From NCBI GenBank assembly GCA_964483625.1, contig CAZABB010000023.1:1-27904 (forward strand): a DNA stretch of 27,904 bases. The letters are read 5' to 3'. The position numbers and the translations under genes were made by a program. Source of the DNA: JAFGQU01 sp964483625 (GTDB lineage: Bacteria; Omnitrophota; Gorgyraeia; Duberdicusellales; 4484-171). The notes below the pieces were generated by a model. That model did not search any database. It saw nothing but the letters and a program-made list of their open reading frames with translations, and had not been told where the DNA came from. This document shows positions 7,104 through 15,415 of this stretch, piece by piece. Positions within the stretch are counted from its first letter, which is position 1. Every line of letters begins with the position of its first letter.

Positions 7104-9317
7104 ATGGAGTATCCACCGGTCCGGAATCAGATTTGCAATAACGAAATCAACAAACCTTATCTCGTCGATGAATCGCCTCATCTCGATCAGGCCGTCGAAT
7201 GGTGGTTTGCTCACGGAGCCTACGTTACCACCTCCCGGCAAAAGTATTCTTTCATGATCAGTTTGTTCCGGCAAAAAATTCCCGCGGACTGCCGTGACGG
7301 ATATGACGATACCTATCACGCCATCGTCAGTATTTTCGACGCTCAAACCAGGAAAGCGTTAAGCCGCATGATCGTACATGCCAGCACCCTGGATTTCCTT
7401 GCCCGGTATAACCCGGAAAAAACCGAAGGCGTCGAGGCCTTCCTCATGCAGATCGCCAAAAACGAACTTCTTTCCTACGGGCCGCCCGAACCGATCACGA
7501 TATCCGACGACCCGGTATTCATCCAGGGAAATCCTTTAGAATACCGCTGGGAAGCCCTCTCTCTGCGACAAAGGGAAGACGGGTTTCTCCTCTCCTTTCC
7601 CGACCCGATCAATCACCAACAATGCCGGCTTTTCCTGCGGCCGGCCTATCCCTGCCTCGACCTGAAAAAGCTGAAATTTTTTGACTCCCAAGAGATGGCC
7701 TACAACTGTTACCCGCGCATGGAGGCGACCGGGACACTGGGCGCAGAATTTCTCTCGGGACAAGCGTGGTTCGATCACCAGTTTGGAGAATACCGGGATA
7801 GCTTCCTTACCGCCGGGGCAAAGAACGTACTGGGCTGGGACTGGATCGCGATGAATTTTGACGACGGAACCGATGCGATGATGATGATCCATAAAGAAAT
7901 GAAGACCGGAAATATACAAAAGAAATCTCTCCTGATCCGCCGGCCAGATCAGTCTTTGAAAATCTATACCGATTTCGCCGCCGGTCCGGTACGATATTGG
8001 CGCAGCGGGAAAACCCACATTTGCTATCCTCTCCAGTGGCAGATAACCGTTCCGGACGAATCGATCGAGATTACCTTTACGCCTTTAGCCGATGACCAGG
8101 AAATCCTCTATCTGGGTCTGATGCGGGCAATATGGGAAGGAGCCGGAACGGTAGAGGCTTCGCTTCAGGGAAAGAAACTCACCGGCCGGGGACGGCTTGA
8201 ATTATATGGGTACGGATATGTTTTCGATATTAAAGAATATATGGAACCGTTCGTTCAGCGGTTCGACCGGCAGATCGAGGCGTTCTTTCCCCGCCAGTTG
8301 AACGAGGAAAAGATCCGCGAGTATCTGGGCGCCCCTCACTGGCAAAATACACCTGAAAGCTACAAATACGTACTGAGTGAACCGATATGGGATCTGATGT
8401 CCCGTAAGGGAAAACACTGGCGGCCGATCTTCGGCGTCTTGTTTCTTGATTCGCTAGGGCACCCCTCCGGTCCTTATGAATCGTTACTAGCGACAATGCT
8501 TGAGTTAAATCATACCGGAGCGCTGATTATTGACGATATCGAAGATAGCTCGCTCCTGCGCCGCGGCGATACAGCTGTTCACCTTAAATACGGAACCGAT
8601 GTGGCGATTAATGCCGGCAATACTCTTTACTTCCTTCCCTATCTGCAAATTGCCAATCATCCCCATCTTGATCAGGATCAGAAATTCCATATTTACCGGA
8701 TCATGGTAAACGTCTGGACCCGGTCTCATTTCGGTCAGAGTCTCGACATTTACTGGTCAAAACATCTTTCCACCCCGACACTCCGGGAGTGGCTGGACGA
8801 TACCCTGGAAGAAAAGATCCTTCAGATGTACAACTATAAAACCGCATCGGCGGTCGAGGCGGTTGCCGAAGCCGTATGCATCATTGCCCGGACGGATGAA
8901 AACACAAAACAGGCGTATATATCCCTGGGGAGGATATTCGGCACGGTATTTCAGATCGTCGACGATATTAACAATTTCAGTGATTCAAAAGAGTGGCGTA
9001 AGACCTGCGGTGAAGACCTGTCCCAGGGTAAACTCACCTATGTCATTGTACGCGCAATAAAATCGTTATCTGCTTCCGATCGCCGCCACCTCATCACCAT
9101 CCTGACCGATTCCACGAAACGCCAGGATACAACAATCTTGAAAGAAGGTATTGACCTCATACGTCAATCAGGCGTACTGGAAAGCTGCCGGGAAGAAGCT
9201 CAAAATCTCATTCAGGAAGAATGGAAACGCTTTTCACAACATATCCCCCCATCCGATGCGAAAACCATGATCCGGATGTTGATTTCAGGATTGACCAATA
9301 TCATTTATGAAAGCTGA
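7104..9317 (+). CDS. AttH/CrtC-like lipocalin fused to a polyprenyl diphosphate synthase
   Basis: This 737-residue protein has two parts. Residues 1 to about 370 look like the AttH/CrtC (carotenoid 1,2-hydratase-like) lipocalin fold: 'AVEWWFAHGAYV', 'YSFMISLFR', 'AWFDHQFGEYRD', 'GWDWIAMNFDDGTDAMMM' and the closing 'GRGRLELYGYG'. Residues about 390-735 are an all-helical isoprenyl diphosphate synthase with 'KGKHWRP', the first Asp-rich motif D477-D-I-E-D481, 'LLRRGDTAVHLKYG', and a second motif D620-D-I-N-N624 in which the usual last Asp is Asn. DDIED with 'LRRG' and a DDxxN second motif resembles eukaryotic type III geranylgeranyl synthases more than typical bacterial IspA/IspB. No signal peptide is present, so it should be cytoplasmic. 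A role in making and then binding, hydrating or handing over a prenyl chain is inference. Confidence 0.85.
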   Translation: MEYPPVRNQICNNEINKPYLVDESPHLDQAVEWWFAHGAYVTTSRQKYSFMISLFRQKIPADCRDGYDDTYHAIVSIFDAQTRKALSRMIVHASTLDFLARYNPEKTEGVEAFLMQIAKNELLSYGPPEPITISDDPVFIQGNPLEYRWEALSLRQREDGFLLSFPDPINHQQCRLFLRPAYPCLDLKKLKFFDSQEMAYNCYPRMEATGTLGAEFLSGQAWFDHQFGEYRDSFLTAGAKNVLGWDWIAMNFDDGTDAMMMIHKEMKTGNIQKKSLLIRRPDQSLKIYTDFAAGPVRYWRSGKTHICYPLQWQITVPDESIEITFTPLADDQEILYLGLMRAIWEGAGTVEASLQGKKLTGRGRLELYGYGYVFDIKEYMEPFVQRFDRQIEAFFPRQLNEEKIREYLGAPHWQNTPESYKYVLSEPIWDLMSRKGKHWRPIFGVLFLDSLGHPSGPYESLLATMLELNHTGALIIDDIEDSSLLRRGDTAVHLKYGTDVAINAGNTLYFLPYLQIANHPHLDQDQKFHIYRIMVNVWTRSHFGQSLDIYWSKHLSTPTLREWLDDTLEEKILQMYNYKTASAVEAVAEAVCIIARTDENTKQAYISLGRIFGTVFQIVDDINNFSDSKEWRKTCGEDLSQGKLTYVIVRAIKSLSASDRRHLITILTDSTKRQDTTILKEGIDLIRQSGVLESCREEAQNLIQEEWKRFSQHIPPSDAKTMIRMLISGLTNIIYES

Positions 9318-10572
9318 TACTTGCGCCGATCTGATTGTCACCGGCGGCGGACCGGCCGGAATGATGGCCGCCATTGCCGCCGCATCCTGCGGCACGCAGG
9401 TAACGCTGATCGAAAAGAACCCCTCCTGCGGGAAAAAGCTGCTTTTAGCCGGCGGCGGACGATGTAATTTTACCAACGCCTGTGACAAAGACGATTTCTC
9501 CGCCCATTATTTCCGCGGCGGGAAATTTCTGCGTGACGCGTTCAAGCTGTTTTCTAACCGGGACCTGATCGAATTTTTCAAAAACCGCGGCGTCGCATCA
9601 TATAGCGAACCCGACGGCCGGGTATTCCCCTCAAGTAACGATGGAGCTGATATTCTTCAGGCTCTGCTCGATGAGATGAAAAGACAAAAGATCACTGTCC
9701 TCCTCCGCGAACCGCTAAAGACTATCATCCTGAGCAATAAGACCGTCACCACAGTCAAAACAGTAAAAAGGATACTCCAACCCCGCAAAGGACTTATCCT
9801 TTCTACCGGCGGTATAAGTTACCCCCAGACCGGTTCAGACGGCAGCGGCCTGGCGCTGGCAAAGAAAACCGGACATACCGTGACCCCGCTTGCGCCCGGG
9901 TTAAGCGGGATCGTTCTTGACGCGCCGTATTTGAAAAAACTACCGGGAATAAGCCTGCGGGATGTAACACTTACCTTTTCCGCAGGTAAGAAAAAAATAA
10001 GAACTCCTCAAGGCGATATCCTCTTTACCGACACGGGCCTTTCCGGCCCCCTGGTTATATCCTTTACTTCCGGCATCAGCGGTTGGTTCAGAGAACAACA
10101 GGCCGTACAGGTCTCAGTGGATTTTCTTCCTGAGGTGCCGAAAGAGAATTTACTCAAAACGCTGACCGAACAATGGCAGAAGCACGGCCGGCGGGCAATA
10201 AAAAACGCAATCGGTTTTCTCCCCCAGCGGTTGATCCAGATACTTCTTGCCGCGCATCATATCGATCCCGATAAAAACACCGCTTATATCAGTAAAGCCG
10301 AACGAAATGCTATCGTCGGTATGTTGAAAGAGATGACGTGGAAGGTTATCTCGAGTGAACCGATCGAAAAAGCAATGGTAACCTCCGGCGGTGTATTCCT
10401 GAAAGAAATCGATCCCCGCTCGATGGCGTCACGGCTGGTAAAAAGACTGTATTTCGCGGGAGAAATGCTGGATATCGACGGTGACACCGGCGGATTCAAC
10501 CTTCAGGCAGCTTTTTCTACCGGCTACTGTGCCGGGATACACGCGGCAAAACAGACGACATGTTTATTATAA
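9307..10572 (+). CDS. BaiN/HI0933-family FAD-dependent oxidoreductase
   Basis: This 421-residue flavoprotein starts with an FAD Rossmann motif, Gly13-Gly-Gly-Pro-Ala-Gly18, then the family signature 'LLAGGGRCNFTN' (about residues 46-57), 'STGGISYPQTGSDGSG', 'AMVTSGGV' and the C-terminal FAD-closing 'GEMLDIDGDTGGFNLQAAF'. The length matches the YhiN/HI0933/BaiN family. Reported members reduce C=C bonds (BaiN in bile acid metabolism), but most are uncharacterised. The gene overlaps the fusion gene by 11 bases, so it is translationally coupled to it. This makes reduction or oxidation of a prenyl or terpenoid product plausible (inferred). Alternatively it is a housekeeping flavoprotein carried in the operon. 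It is the last gene before a promoter and a terminator hairpin. Confidence 0.9.
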   Translation: MKADTCADLIVTGGGPAGMMAAIAAASCGTQVTLIEKNPSCGKKLLLAGGGRCNFTNACDKDDFSAHYFRGGKFLRDAFKLFSNRDLIEFFKNRGVASYSEPDGRVFPSSNDGADILQALLDEMKRQKITVLLREPLKTIILSNKTVTTVKTVKRILQPRKGLILSTGGISYPQTGSDGSGLALAKKTGHTVTPLAPGLSGIVLDAPYLKKLPGISLRDVTLTFSAGKKKIRTPQGDILFTDTGLSGPLVISFTSGISGWFREQQAVQVSVDFLPEVPKENLLKTLTEQWQKHGRRAIKNAIGFLPQRLIQILLAAHHIDPDKNTAYISKAERNAIVGMLKEMTWKVISSEPIEKAMVTSGGVFLKEIDPRSMASRLVKRLYFAGEMLDIDGDTGGFNLQAAFSTGYCAGIHAAKQTTCLL

Positions 10573-10581
10573 GGTAATTCC

Positions 10582-10610
10582 TTGACGTGCCTGTATAAAG
10601 ATACGATAAT
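10582..10610 (+). promoter_or_regulatory. strong promoter just after the flavoprotein gene
   Basis: TTGACG at 10582-10587, a 17-base spacer and GATAAT at 10605-10610 form a near-consensus sigma-70 promoter. The predicted start is near 10617, only about five bases before a terminator hairpin, so transcripts for the downstream YeiH operon would have to pass that hairpin. Confidence 0.7.
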
Positions 10611-10621
10611 TTTATATATAC

Positions 10622-10651
10622 ACCCTCGCCCGGGAAGAGGGTATTTTTTTT
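10622..10651 (+). terminator. intrinsic terminator, possibly an attenuator
   Basis: Stem ACCCTC (10622-10627) pairs with GAGGGT (10637-10642), followed by A and eight Ts (10644-10651). It can end the flavoprotein operon. It also lies immediately downstream of the promoter at 10582-10610, where it could attenuate the next operon. Confidence 0.85.
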
Positions 10652-10694
10652 GTATACCTGAAACATTGCCCAGGAAACAGGAAAGGGTTGTTCT

Positions 10695-11675
10695 ATGCGA
10701 GAAATCGGTTCGTTTGGTCAAAGAACTCAATGGTTCCTGATTCCCGCCGCGATTGCCGTCTTTGCGATTCTCCTTAGAAAGGTGACCACGGCGGCGATAT
10801 TGGATCCTCTCTTTATCGCTTTAGCTATCGGCATTCTCCTGCGTTCGGGCCTACGCTTAAACGAAGAATCGGCAAAGAGAATACGTCTTGCCCCGACAAT
10901 CCTTATCCCCCCCGGGGTCATTCTCTATGGCGCGGTAAATTTAAATTTCAGTAAACTCACCCCTCTTGATCCCAACTACATCTTTCTGATCTTTATCGTA
11001 TTTCTGGTATACACGCTCTCCACCCTGGTTCTGGCAAAATTGTTCGGACTCAACGAACGGAGCGGCTACCTGATCACGACCGGATCGACTATCTGCGGCG
11101 CCTCAGCCATCGCTATTACCTCCCGTGCCATCGACGCCGACCCGGACGATATCTCGGTGAGCCTGATTTCGGTCTTTAGCGCCGCTTTAATCGGCTTGTT
11201 CCTCATTCTTCCCGTAACCAGAGAAGCGTTATCGCTCACCGATATCGAATATGGCGTCTTCTCCGGCACGGTGCTTCAGTTCACCGGATTTGTAAAATCC
11301 GCAGCGGCACATCTGTCCGCTCCGGCACAAAACATCGCGATCTCGGTAAAAGCATTACGCTACATCGGACTCCTGTTCTTAATCCCCCTCTTTGCCAGTC
11401 TCATCAAAGGTAAATTGTATATTCCGATGATCCTGTGGGGATTTTTAGGAGCGGGTCTTGTCTGTACGTTTTTACCCCAGATCATGGATGTGGTAAGACC
11501 TGCGTTTAAAACCGCGTTGACTATTCTCTGGAGTATGGCAATGGCAGCCATCGGGCTCAATGCCGATATGAAAAAGGTGTTTTCAAAAACCGGGGTAAAA
11601 GCCGTTACGGTGAGCTTTCTGTCTTTTATGATTTCCGGCGCCGTATTCCTGGGCGGAATGTTAATCCTCAAATAA
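10695..11675 (+). CDS. yeiH: YeiH/UPF0324-family membrane protein, putative sulfate exporter
   Basis: The 326-residue protein is almost entirely hydrophobic, with about ten predicted helices. The segment 'TGSTICGASAIAI' at about residues 133-145 is the signature of the UPF0324/YeiH family, and the closing 'GLNADMKKVFSKTGVKA' is also typical of it. The family is often annotated as a putative sulfate exporter, but its substrate is poorly established. The gene begins 44 bases after a terminator-like hairpin. A histidine kinase gene starts two bases after its stop, so this transporter is probably cotranscribed with a complete signalling cassette. YeiH could deliver or remove the signal that the kinase senses, or be its regulated output. 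That link is inferred from position only. Confidence 0.88.
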   Translation: MREIGSFGQRTQWFLIPAAIAVFAILLRKVTTAAILDPLFIALAIGILLRSGLRLNEESAKRIRLAPTILIPPGVILYGAVNLNFSKLTPLDPNYIFLIFIVFLVYTLSTLVLAKLFGLNERSGYLITTGSTICGASAIAITSRAIDADPDDISVSLISVFSAALIGLFLILPVTREALSLTDIEYGVFSGTVLQFTGFVKSAAAHLSAPAQNIAISVKALRYIGLLFLIPLFASLIKGKLYIPMILWGFLGAGLVCTFLPQIMDVVRPAFKTALTILWSMAMAAIGLNADMKKVFSKTGVKAVTVSFLSFMISGAVFLGGMLILK

Positions 11676-11677
11676 CC

Positions 11678-13777
11678 ATGAAGATAGGTTTACGCATTAT
11701 CCTGGGCATTTTCCTTATTATTCTCACAATCCTGATCGCTTCGTTCGTTTCGGTCAATATTAATGAGAAAAGACTTAAAAATTATATCGGGCGAGAGGCC
11801 GAAAATGAAACACACGAGACCATAGAGAACATAGACGAGATCATCTATCTGCGTATGCAGCAGGTACGGTTTTTAGGCCGGATGATCACCCTGCATGACG
11901 ATGTCCTGCTTGAATCCGCCAAGGAACTCAAGACAAGGGATAATCCTTACGAGTATATCCGGGAAAAAGATCTCCAGTGGCAGCTTGTCCCCAAAGAAGC
12001 CATAACGCCGTTCATGAAAAATCTTTTCGATAACAAACTTGCCCAGCATATCCGGCAGCAGATTGCCGAATTCGACCCAGGAAATGATATCTTTGCCGAG
12101 ATATTCGTAACCAACAGCTACGGCGTCAACGTCGCCCAGACAAAGAAAACCACCGATTATTATCAGGGTGACGAAACCTGGTGGAACCAGGCGCGCCAGA
12201 ACGACTTTTACATCGGTGATCTGCAATTCGATGAAAGCAGCGGACAATACGCCATTACCATCGCCATCGGAATCAAAGATGCTCAGGGTCGTTTTGCCGG
12301 TGTACTAAAGGCTCTTTTAAGTATCCAGGCACTCACTCAGGAACTAGAGGCTATGCTTCTGGACAAGCTCGAAAATATCCAGTACACCCTGGTAACACAT
12401 GACCAGAAGATCATTTATTCCTCAGAAGGCTACAGACCGTTTCGCTCGGTAGACGAATTGTTCACCCTGGCATATAAGGAAGGTCGGGGGAAGGATTTTC
12501 TTGTCGTTCAGAAGGAACCGGAGACATCTCAGGAAGCATTTCTGGTCTGGGCGGAATCGGAAGGATTCCGCGATTACCGGGGCTTGGACTGGATCCTATT
12601 TGCCCAATATGAAGCCGAAACCCTGTTTGCTCCGATCCGCCGAATGAAAATAACGCTTCTTATCATTGCGTTGTTTATTACGTTCATCTCGGTATTGGTC
12701 GGCTTTGGAATCTCTTATTCGGTATCCTCCCCTATCAACCGGTTAAATACAATCGCGCAAGAACTCGGGTCAGGGAAACTGAACGTCGTAATCGGCGATG
12801 ATCTGAAAAAGATCGATAACGAGATCGGCCAGTTCGCCCAGACATTCGATTCGATGTATCAACGTTTAAAAGGCATCTATGACGAACTGGATCAGAAAGT
12901 ACAGGAGAGGACCGAAGAACTTACGCTTAATTTCATCAAAATGAAGGAACAGAATTTTCAACTTGAGAAAGCCAAGGAAGAAATGGCTCATGTTTTAAAC
13001 GATTTAAGCCTGGCGAAATCCGACTTGGAAAACCAGACGATACAGCTTGAAGCGACCCGGAGAAAGCTGGAGAAGTCCAATAAAGAACTCGAACAATTTG
13101 CCTATGTAGCGTCTCACGACCTGCAGGAGCCGTTACGGAAAATCATCGCCTTCGGCGATCTGCTGAAAGAAGAAACCGAAGCCGGCCTGTCCGACGACGC
13201 CAAAGATTATCTGCGCCGCATGAAGAACGCTTCGTTTCGCATGAGAAACCTTATCGAGGGATTGCTTCAGTATTCCCGGTTATCCACCCGGGCGGCGCCG
13301 TTTGAAGACGTCGACTTAAAGTCAGTGCTGGACGATGTCCTCTCTACCCTGGAATTAACCATTCAGGAAACCGGCGCGATCATCGACATCGGTCATCTGC
13401 CGCATATCAAAGCCGACCGGATGCAAATAGAACAGCTGTTCCAGAATCTTCTGACCAATGCCATAAAATTCCGGCGGGAAAACGAGAAACCGCACATCTC
13501 GATTACCAGCTGGCCGCAGCAATCGGGATGGGTCGAGATATCCGTCAAAGATAACGGCATCGGGTTTGACCAGAAGTATACCGAACGGATATTTAATCCG
13601 TTTCAACGCCTGCACCAATTAGGTAAATTCGAAGGGTCAGGGATCGGATTATCGATCTGCAAAAAGATTGCCGAACGGCACGGCGGAAAAATAAATGTCC
13701 ACAGCACCCCGGGAGAGGGAACCACATTTGTCATACAGTTACCTACAGGAGATTTCGAAAGGAGGCAGGAATCATGA
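11678..13777 (+). CDS. membrane sensor histidine kinase (Cache-HAMP-HisKA-HATPase)
   Basis: This 699-residue kinase has TM1 at about 6-27, a large extracytoplasmic region at 28-320 of the dCache type ('YGVNVAQTKKTTDYYQGDETWW', typical of small-ligand Cache sensors), TM2 at about 324-349, a HAMP segment to about 402 and a coiled coil at about 403-473. The HisKA box has the phospho-acceptor His480 in 'YVASHDLQEPL'. The C-terminal ATPase domain has the N box 'NLLTNAIKFR', the G1 box 'VKDNGIGFD' and 'GSGIGLSICKKI'. There is no receiver domain; the two receivers are separate genes directly downstream. The start has no good ribosome site and follows yeiH by two bases, so coupling is likely. The ligand is unknown. 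Confidence 0.93.
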   Translation: MKIGLRIILGIFLIILTILIASFVSVNINEKRLKNYIGREAENETHETIENIDEIIYLRMQQVRFLGRMITLHDDVLLESAKELKTRDNPYEYIREKDLQWQLVPKEAITPFMKNLFDNKLAQHIRQQIAEFDPGNDIFAEIFVTNSYGVNVAQTKKTTDYYQGDETWWNQARQNDFYIGDLQFDESSGQYAITIAIGIKDAQGRFAGVLKALLSIQALTQELEAMLLDKLENIQYTLVTHDQKIIYSSEGYRPFRSVDELFTLAYKEGRGKDFLVVQKEPETSQEAFLVWAESEGFRDYRGLDWILFAQYEAETLFAPIRRMKITLLIIALFITFISVLVGFGISYSVSSPINRLNTIAQELGSGKLNVVIGDDLKKIDNEIGQFAQTFDSMYQRLKGIYDELDQKVQERTEELTLNFIKMKEQNFQLEKAKEEMAHVLNDLSLAKSDLENQTIQLEATRRKLEKSNKELEQFAYVASHDLQEPLRKIIAFGDLLKEETEAGLSDDAKDYLRRMKNASFRMRNLIEGLLQYSRLSTRAAPFEDVDLKSVLDDVLSTLELTIQETGAIIDIGHLPHIKADRMQIEQLFQNLLTNAIKFRRENEKPHISITSWPQQSGWVEISVKDNGIGFDQKYTERIFNPFQRLHQLGKFEGSGIGLSICKKIAERHGGKINVHSTPGEGTTFVIQLPTGDFERRQES

Positions 13778-14217
13778 GCGAAGAAAAAAAAGTAATATCT
13801 ATTCTCATTGCCGATGATGACGACGATGATGTAATGCTTATCCGCAAAGCACTGAAAGAATACCGCTTTCTCAACGAGGTGTATCGGGTCAAAGACGGCG
13901 AAGAACTGATGGATTATCTTCTGCGCCGCGGCGAGTTCTGCGACCCCGATCAGTACCCTCTGCCCAATCTCATCCTGCTTGACCTGAACATGCCCCGCAA
14001 GGACGGGAGAGAAGCGCTGAAAGAAATTAAAAGCGACCCCGACCTGCATCAGATCCCGATCACGATCCTGACTACTTCCAAAGCCGACGAAGATATTATC
14101 CGTTCGTATGATCTGGGCGTAAATTCATTCGTGACCAAACCGGTGGAACTGAAAGAATTCATGGAAGTTATCCGCAATGTAGGGACCTATTGGCTGGAAA
14201 TCGTCCAGCTGCCGTAA
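13774..14217 (+). CDS. single-domain response regulator, Rcp1-like
   Basis: This 147-residue receiver-only protein overlaps the kinase stop by four bases (ATGA), so the two are translationally coupled. The acidic pocket is unusually Asp-rich (six consecutive Asp, residues 14-19). The predicted phospho-acceptor is Asp70 in 'ILLDLNMPRKDG', with Thr100/Thr101 and Lys122 as the switch residues. The inserted segment 'YLLRRGEFCDPDQYP' and the C-terminal 'GTYWLEIVQLP' are characteristic of the Rcp1-like receivers that pair with phytochrome-type and related kinases bearing the same 'SHDLQEPL' HisKA box. It has no output domain, so it may relay the phosphate or act by protein-protein contact. An AAAGGAGG ribosome site lies at about 13759-13766. 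Confidence 0.93.
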   Translation: MSEEKKVISILIADDDDDDVMLIRKALKEYRFLNEVYRVKDGEELMDYLLRRGEFCDPDQYPLPNLILLDLNMPRKDGREALKEIKSDPDLHQIPITILTTSKADEDIIRSYDLGVNSFVTKPVELKEFMEVIRNVGTYWLEIVQLP

Positions 14218-14240
14218 CCAAGAGAGAGGGAGATTTATTT

Positions 14241-14621
14241 ATGAACAGAAAGATTCTTATCATCGACGACGACAAGGAAGATCTGATGCTGATGCAGCAT
14301 TACCTGAACAAGGCGGGGTTCAAAGACATCTCAACCGTCTCCTCCGGCGAAGAAGCCGTGGAGTATGTCAAAAAAACAAAGCCGTATCTGATTATTATCG
14401 ATACGATCCTGACCGGCATCGACGGATTCGAAGCCTGCAAGAAGTTACGTGAGCTTTGCGGCAAAGAGACAAAAATCATTATCCTCACCGGCATTATCGG
14501 CGCGGTAGACGTAGAGAAAGCCCAGGACTGCGGTGCCGACGAATGCACGGTAAAAGGGAACAACTATCTGCATCTGGTCGGCGAAGTACAGAAGATCTGG
14601 GCAAAAGACCCGCCACAATAG
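14241..14621 (+). CDS. second single-domain response regulator, CheY-like
   Basis: This 126-residue receiver uses the ATG at 14241, which follows GAGAGGGAG. An in-frame extension to 14190 would overlap the previous gene and has no receiver homology. The acidic pair is Asp9-Asp10, the phospho-acceptor is Asp54 in 'IIIDTILTGIDG', with Thr83 and Lys105 ('CTVKGN'). The usual Pro after Lys is replaced by Gly. No output domain is present. It is the fourth gene of the yeiH-kinase-receiver cassette. Two receivers behind one kinase suggest a branched or phosphate-sink arrangement. It ends only ten bases from the stop of the convergent gene on the other strand. Confidence 0.92.
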   Translation: MNRKILIIDDDKEDLMLMQHYLNKAGFKDISTVSSGEEAVEYVKKTKPYLIIIDTILTGIDGFEACKKLRELCGKETKIIILTGIIGAVDVEKAQDCGADECTVKGNNYLHLVGEVQKIWAKDPPQ

Positions 14622-14631
14622 CCTGCCGGAG

Positions 14632-15321
14632 TCAGCGAGAAGGGAGCGAGTCGATAGTTTCGTTTTCTAATATTTCCGGTAGTGGCGCTGAATCGATCCG
14701 CATCCCTCCGTCATGTTCGATCCGTATCGTATAGAGAACTCCCGGGATGAACATGGTCCCCGGAGCTTCGATCTGAGCGTTCTTAACTCCCATCCGTTCC
14801 TTCTCTTTAGGATCCAGCGCGTACCTCCAGAAACCTTCCCATAATTTCTTTTCAAACGGACTGTCATACTCTTTTAACTTATATCCGGCCGGGACGGTAT
14901 TGATTTCGGTAATACCATATTCTTCGGTCTCACGCCCTTTGAGCATGAACACTTTCCAGAAAAGGTAGGCGCTCCTGCCCCTTAACGTATCGTTATGACG
15001 AACGTGCATATCGTCGAAACGGATGACGAACGACTGAAACTGGATGATATTACCGGAAAACGTGAAGTATTTCGGCTCAAGCGGCTCGCCGTCAACGTCG
15101 TATTCCAGGAATTTAATCGTTGTATACCGGGACTCGTCTTCTTCGTTGTATTCCACGGCGGTAACCAAAACCTGAGCAATGCGCGAATCGGCCTCCAGAC
15201 GCGCGATGATTTTATTGAGCACCTCGATACGACGCACATGGTTCAAATACAGGCCTCCGGCAAGGAGTATGCCGGATATGATCAGTATCATGAACACGGT
15301 GCGTTTTATTGTTTTTTTCAT
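14632..15321 (-). CDS. membrane-anchored protein of unknown function
   Basis: The 229-residue protein has a short Lys/Arg-rich start, one hydrophobic helix at about residues 9-27 that could act as an uncleaved anchor, and a hydrophilic remainder with alternating strands, likely facing the periplasm. 'TTIKFLEYDVDGEPLEPKYFTFSG', 'VIRFDDMHV' and 'LYTIRIEHDGGMRIDS' are noticeable segments, but I do not recognise a family. A short helical stretch (28-50) follows the anchor. The ATG at 15321 lies exactly at the predicted transcription start of a good promoter, so the message may be leaderless. It is transcribed divergently from the monophosphatase gene and converges on the response regulator, with ten bases between the stop codons. 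Confidence 0.75.
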   Translation of the reverse strand: MKKTIKRTVFMILIISGILLAGGLYLNHVRRIEVLNKIIARLEADSRIAQVLVTAVEYNEEDESRYTTIKFLEYDVDGEPLEPKYFTFSGNIIQFQSFVIRFDDMHVRHNDTLRGRSAYLFWKVFMLKGRETEEYGITEINTVPAGYKLKEYDSPFEKKLWEGFWRYALDPKEKERMGVKNAQIEAPGTMFIPGVLYTIRIEHDGGMRIDSAPLPEILENETIDSLPSR

Positions 15322-15327
15322 CGTTCA

Positions 15328-15357
15328 ATTATACCCCGCCGGAAAACCAAATGCCAA
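15328..15357 (-). promoter_or_regulatory. promoter of the minus-strand membrane protein, leaderless
   Basis: Reading the minus strand, TTGGCA (15357-15352), an 18-base spacer and TATAAT (15333-15328) are followed by six bases and then the ATG at 15321. With normal spacing the first transcribed base is the A of the start codon. Confidence 0.65.
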
Positions 15358-15379
15358 CATATTTTGGTTAAAAACGTCT

Positions 15380-15408
15380 TTGACAAATATTCCAAAAGAA
15401 GGTATACC
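15380..15408 (+). promoter_or_regulatory. promoter of the monophosphatase gene, leaderless
   Basis: TTGACA at 15380-15385, a 17-base spacer and TATACC at 15403-15408 are followed by seven bases and then the ATG at 15416. An AGAAGG at 15397-15402 lies inside the promoter and would not be transcribed, so translation probably starts on a leaderless message. Confidence 0.65.
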
Positions 15409-15415
15409 ATTATGT

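Noticed and set aside
14190..14240. Upstream in-frame extension of the second response regulator
   Set aside because: It overlaps the first regulator and adds no receiver similarity. The ATG at 14241 has a good ribosome site and the normal receiver start.
15179..15415. Upstream in-frame extension of the monophosphatase gene
   Set aside because: It crosses the promoter at 15380-15408 and the start of the divergent gene. The family's normal N-terminus begins at the ATG at 15416.
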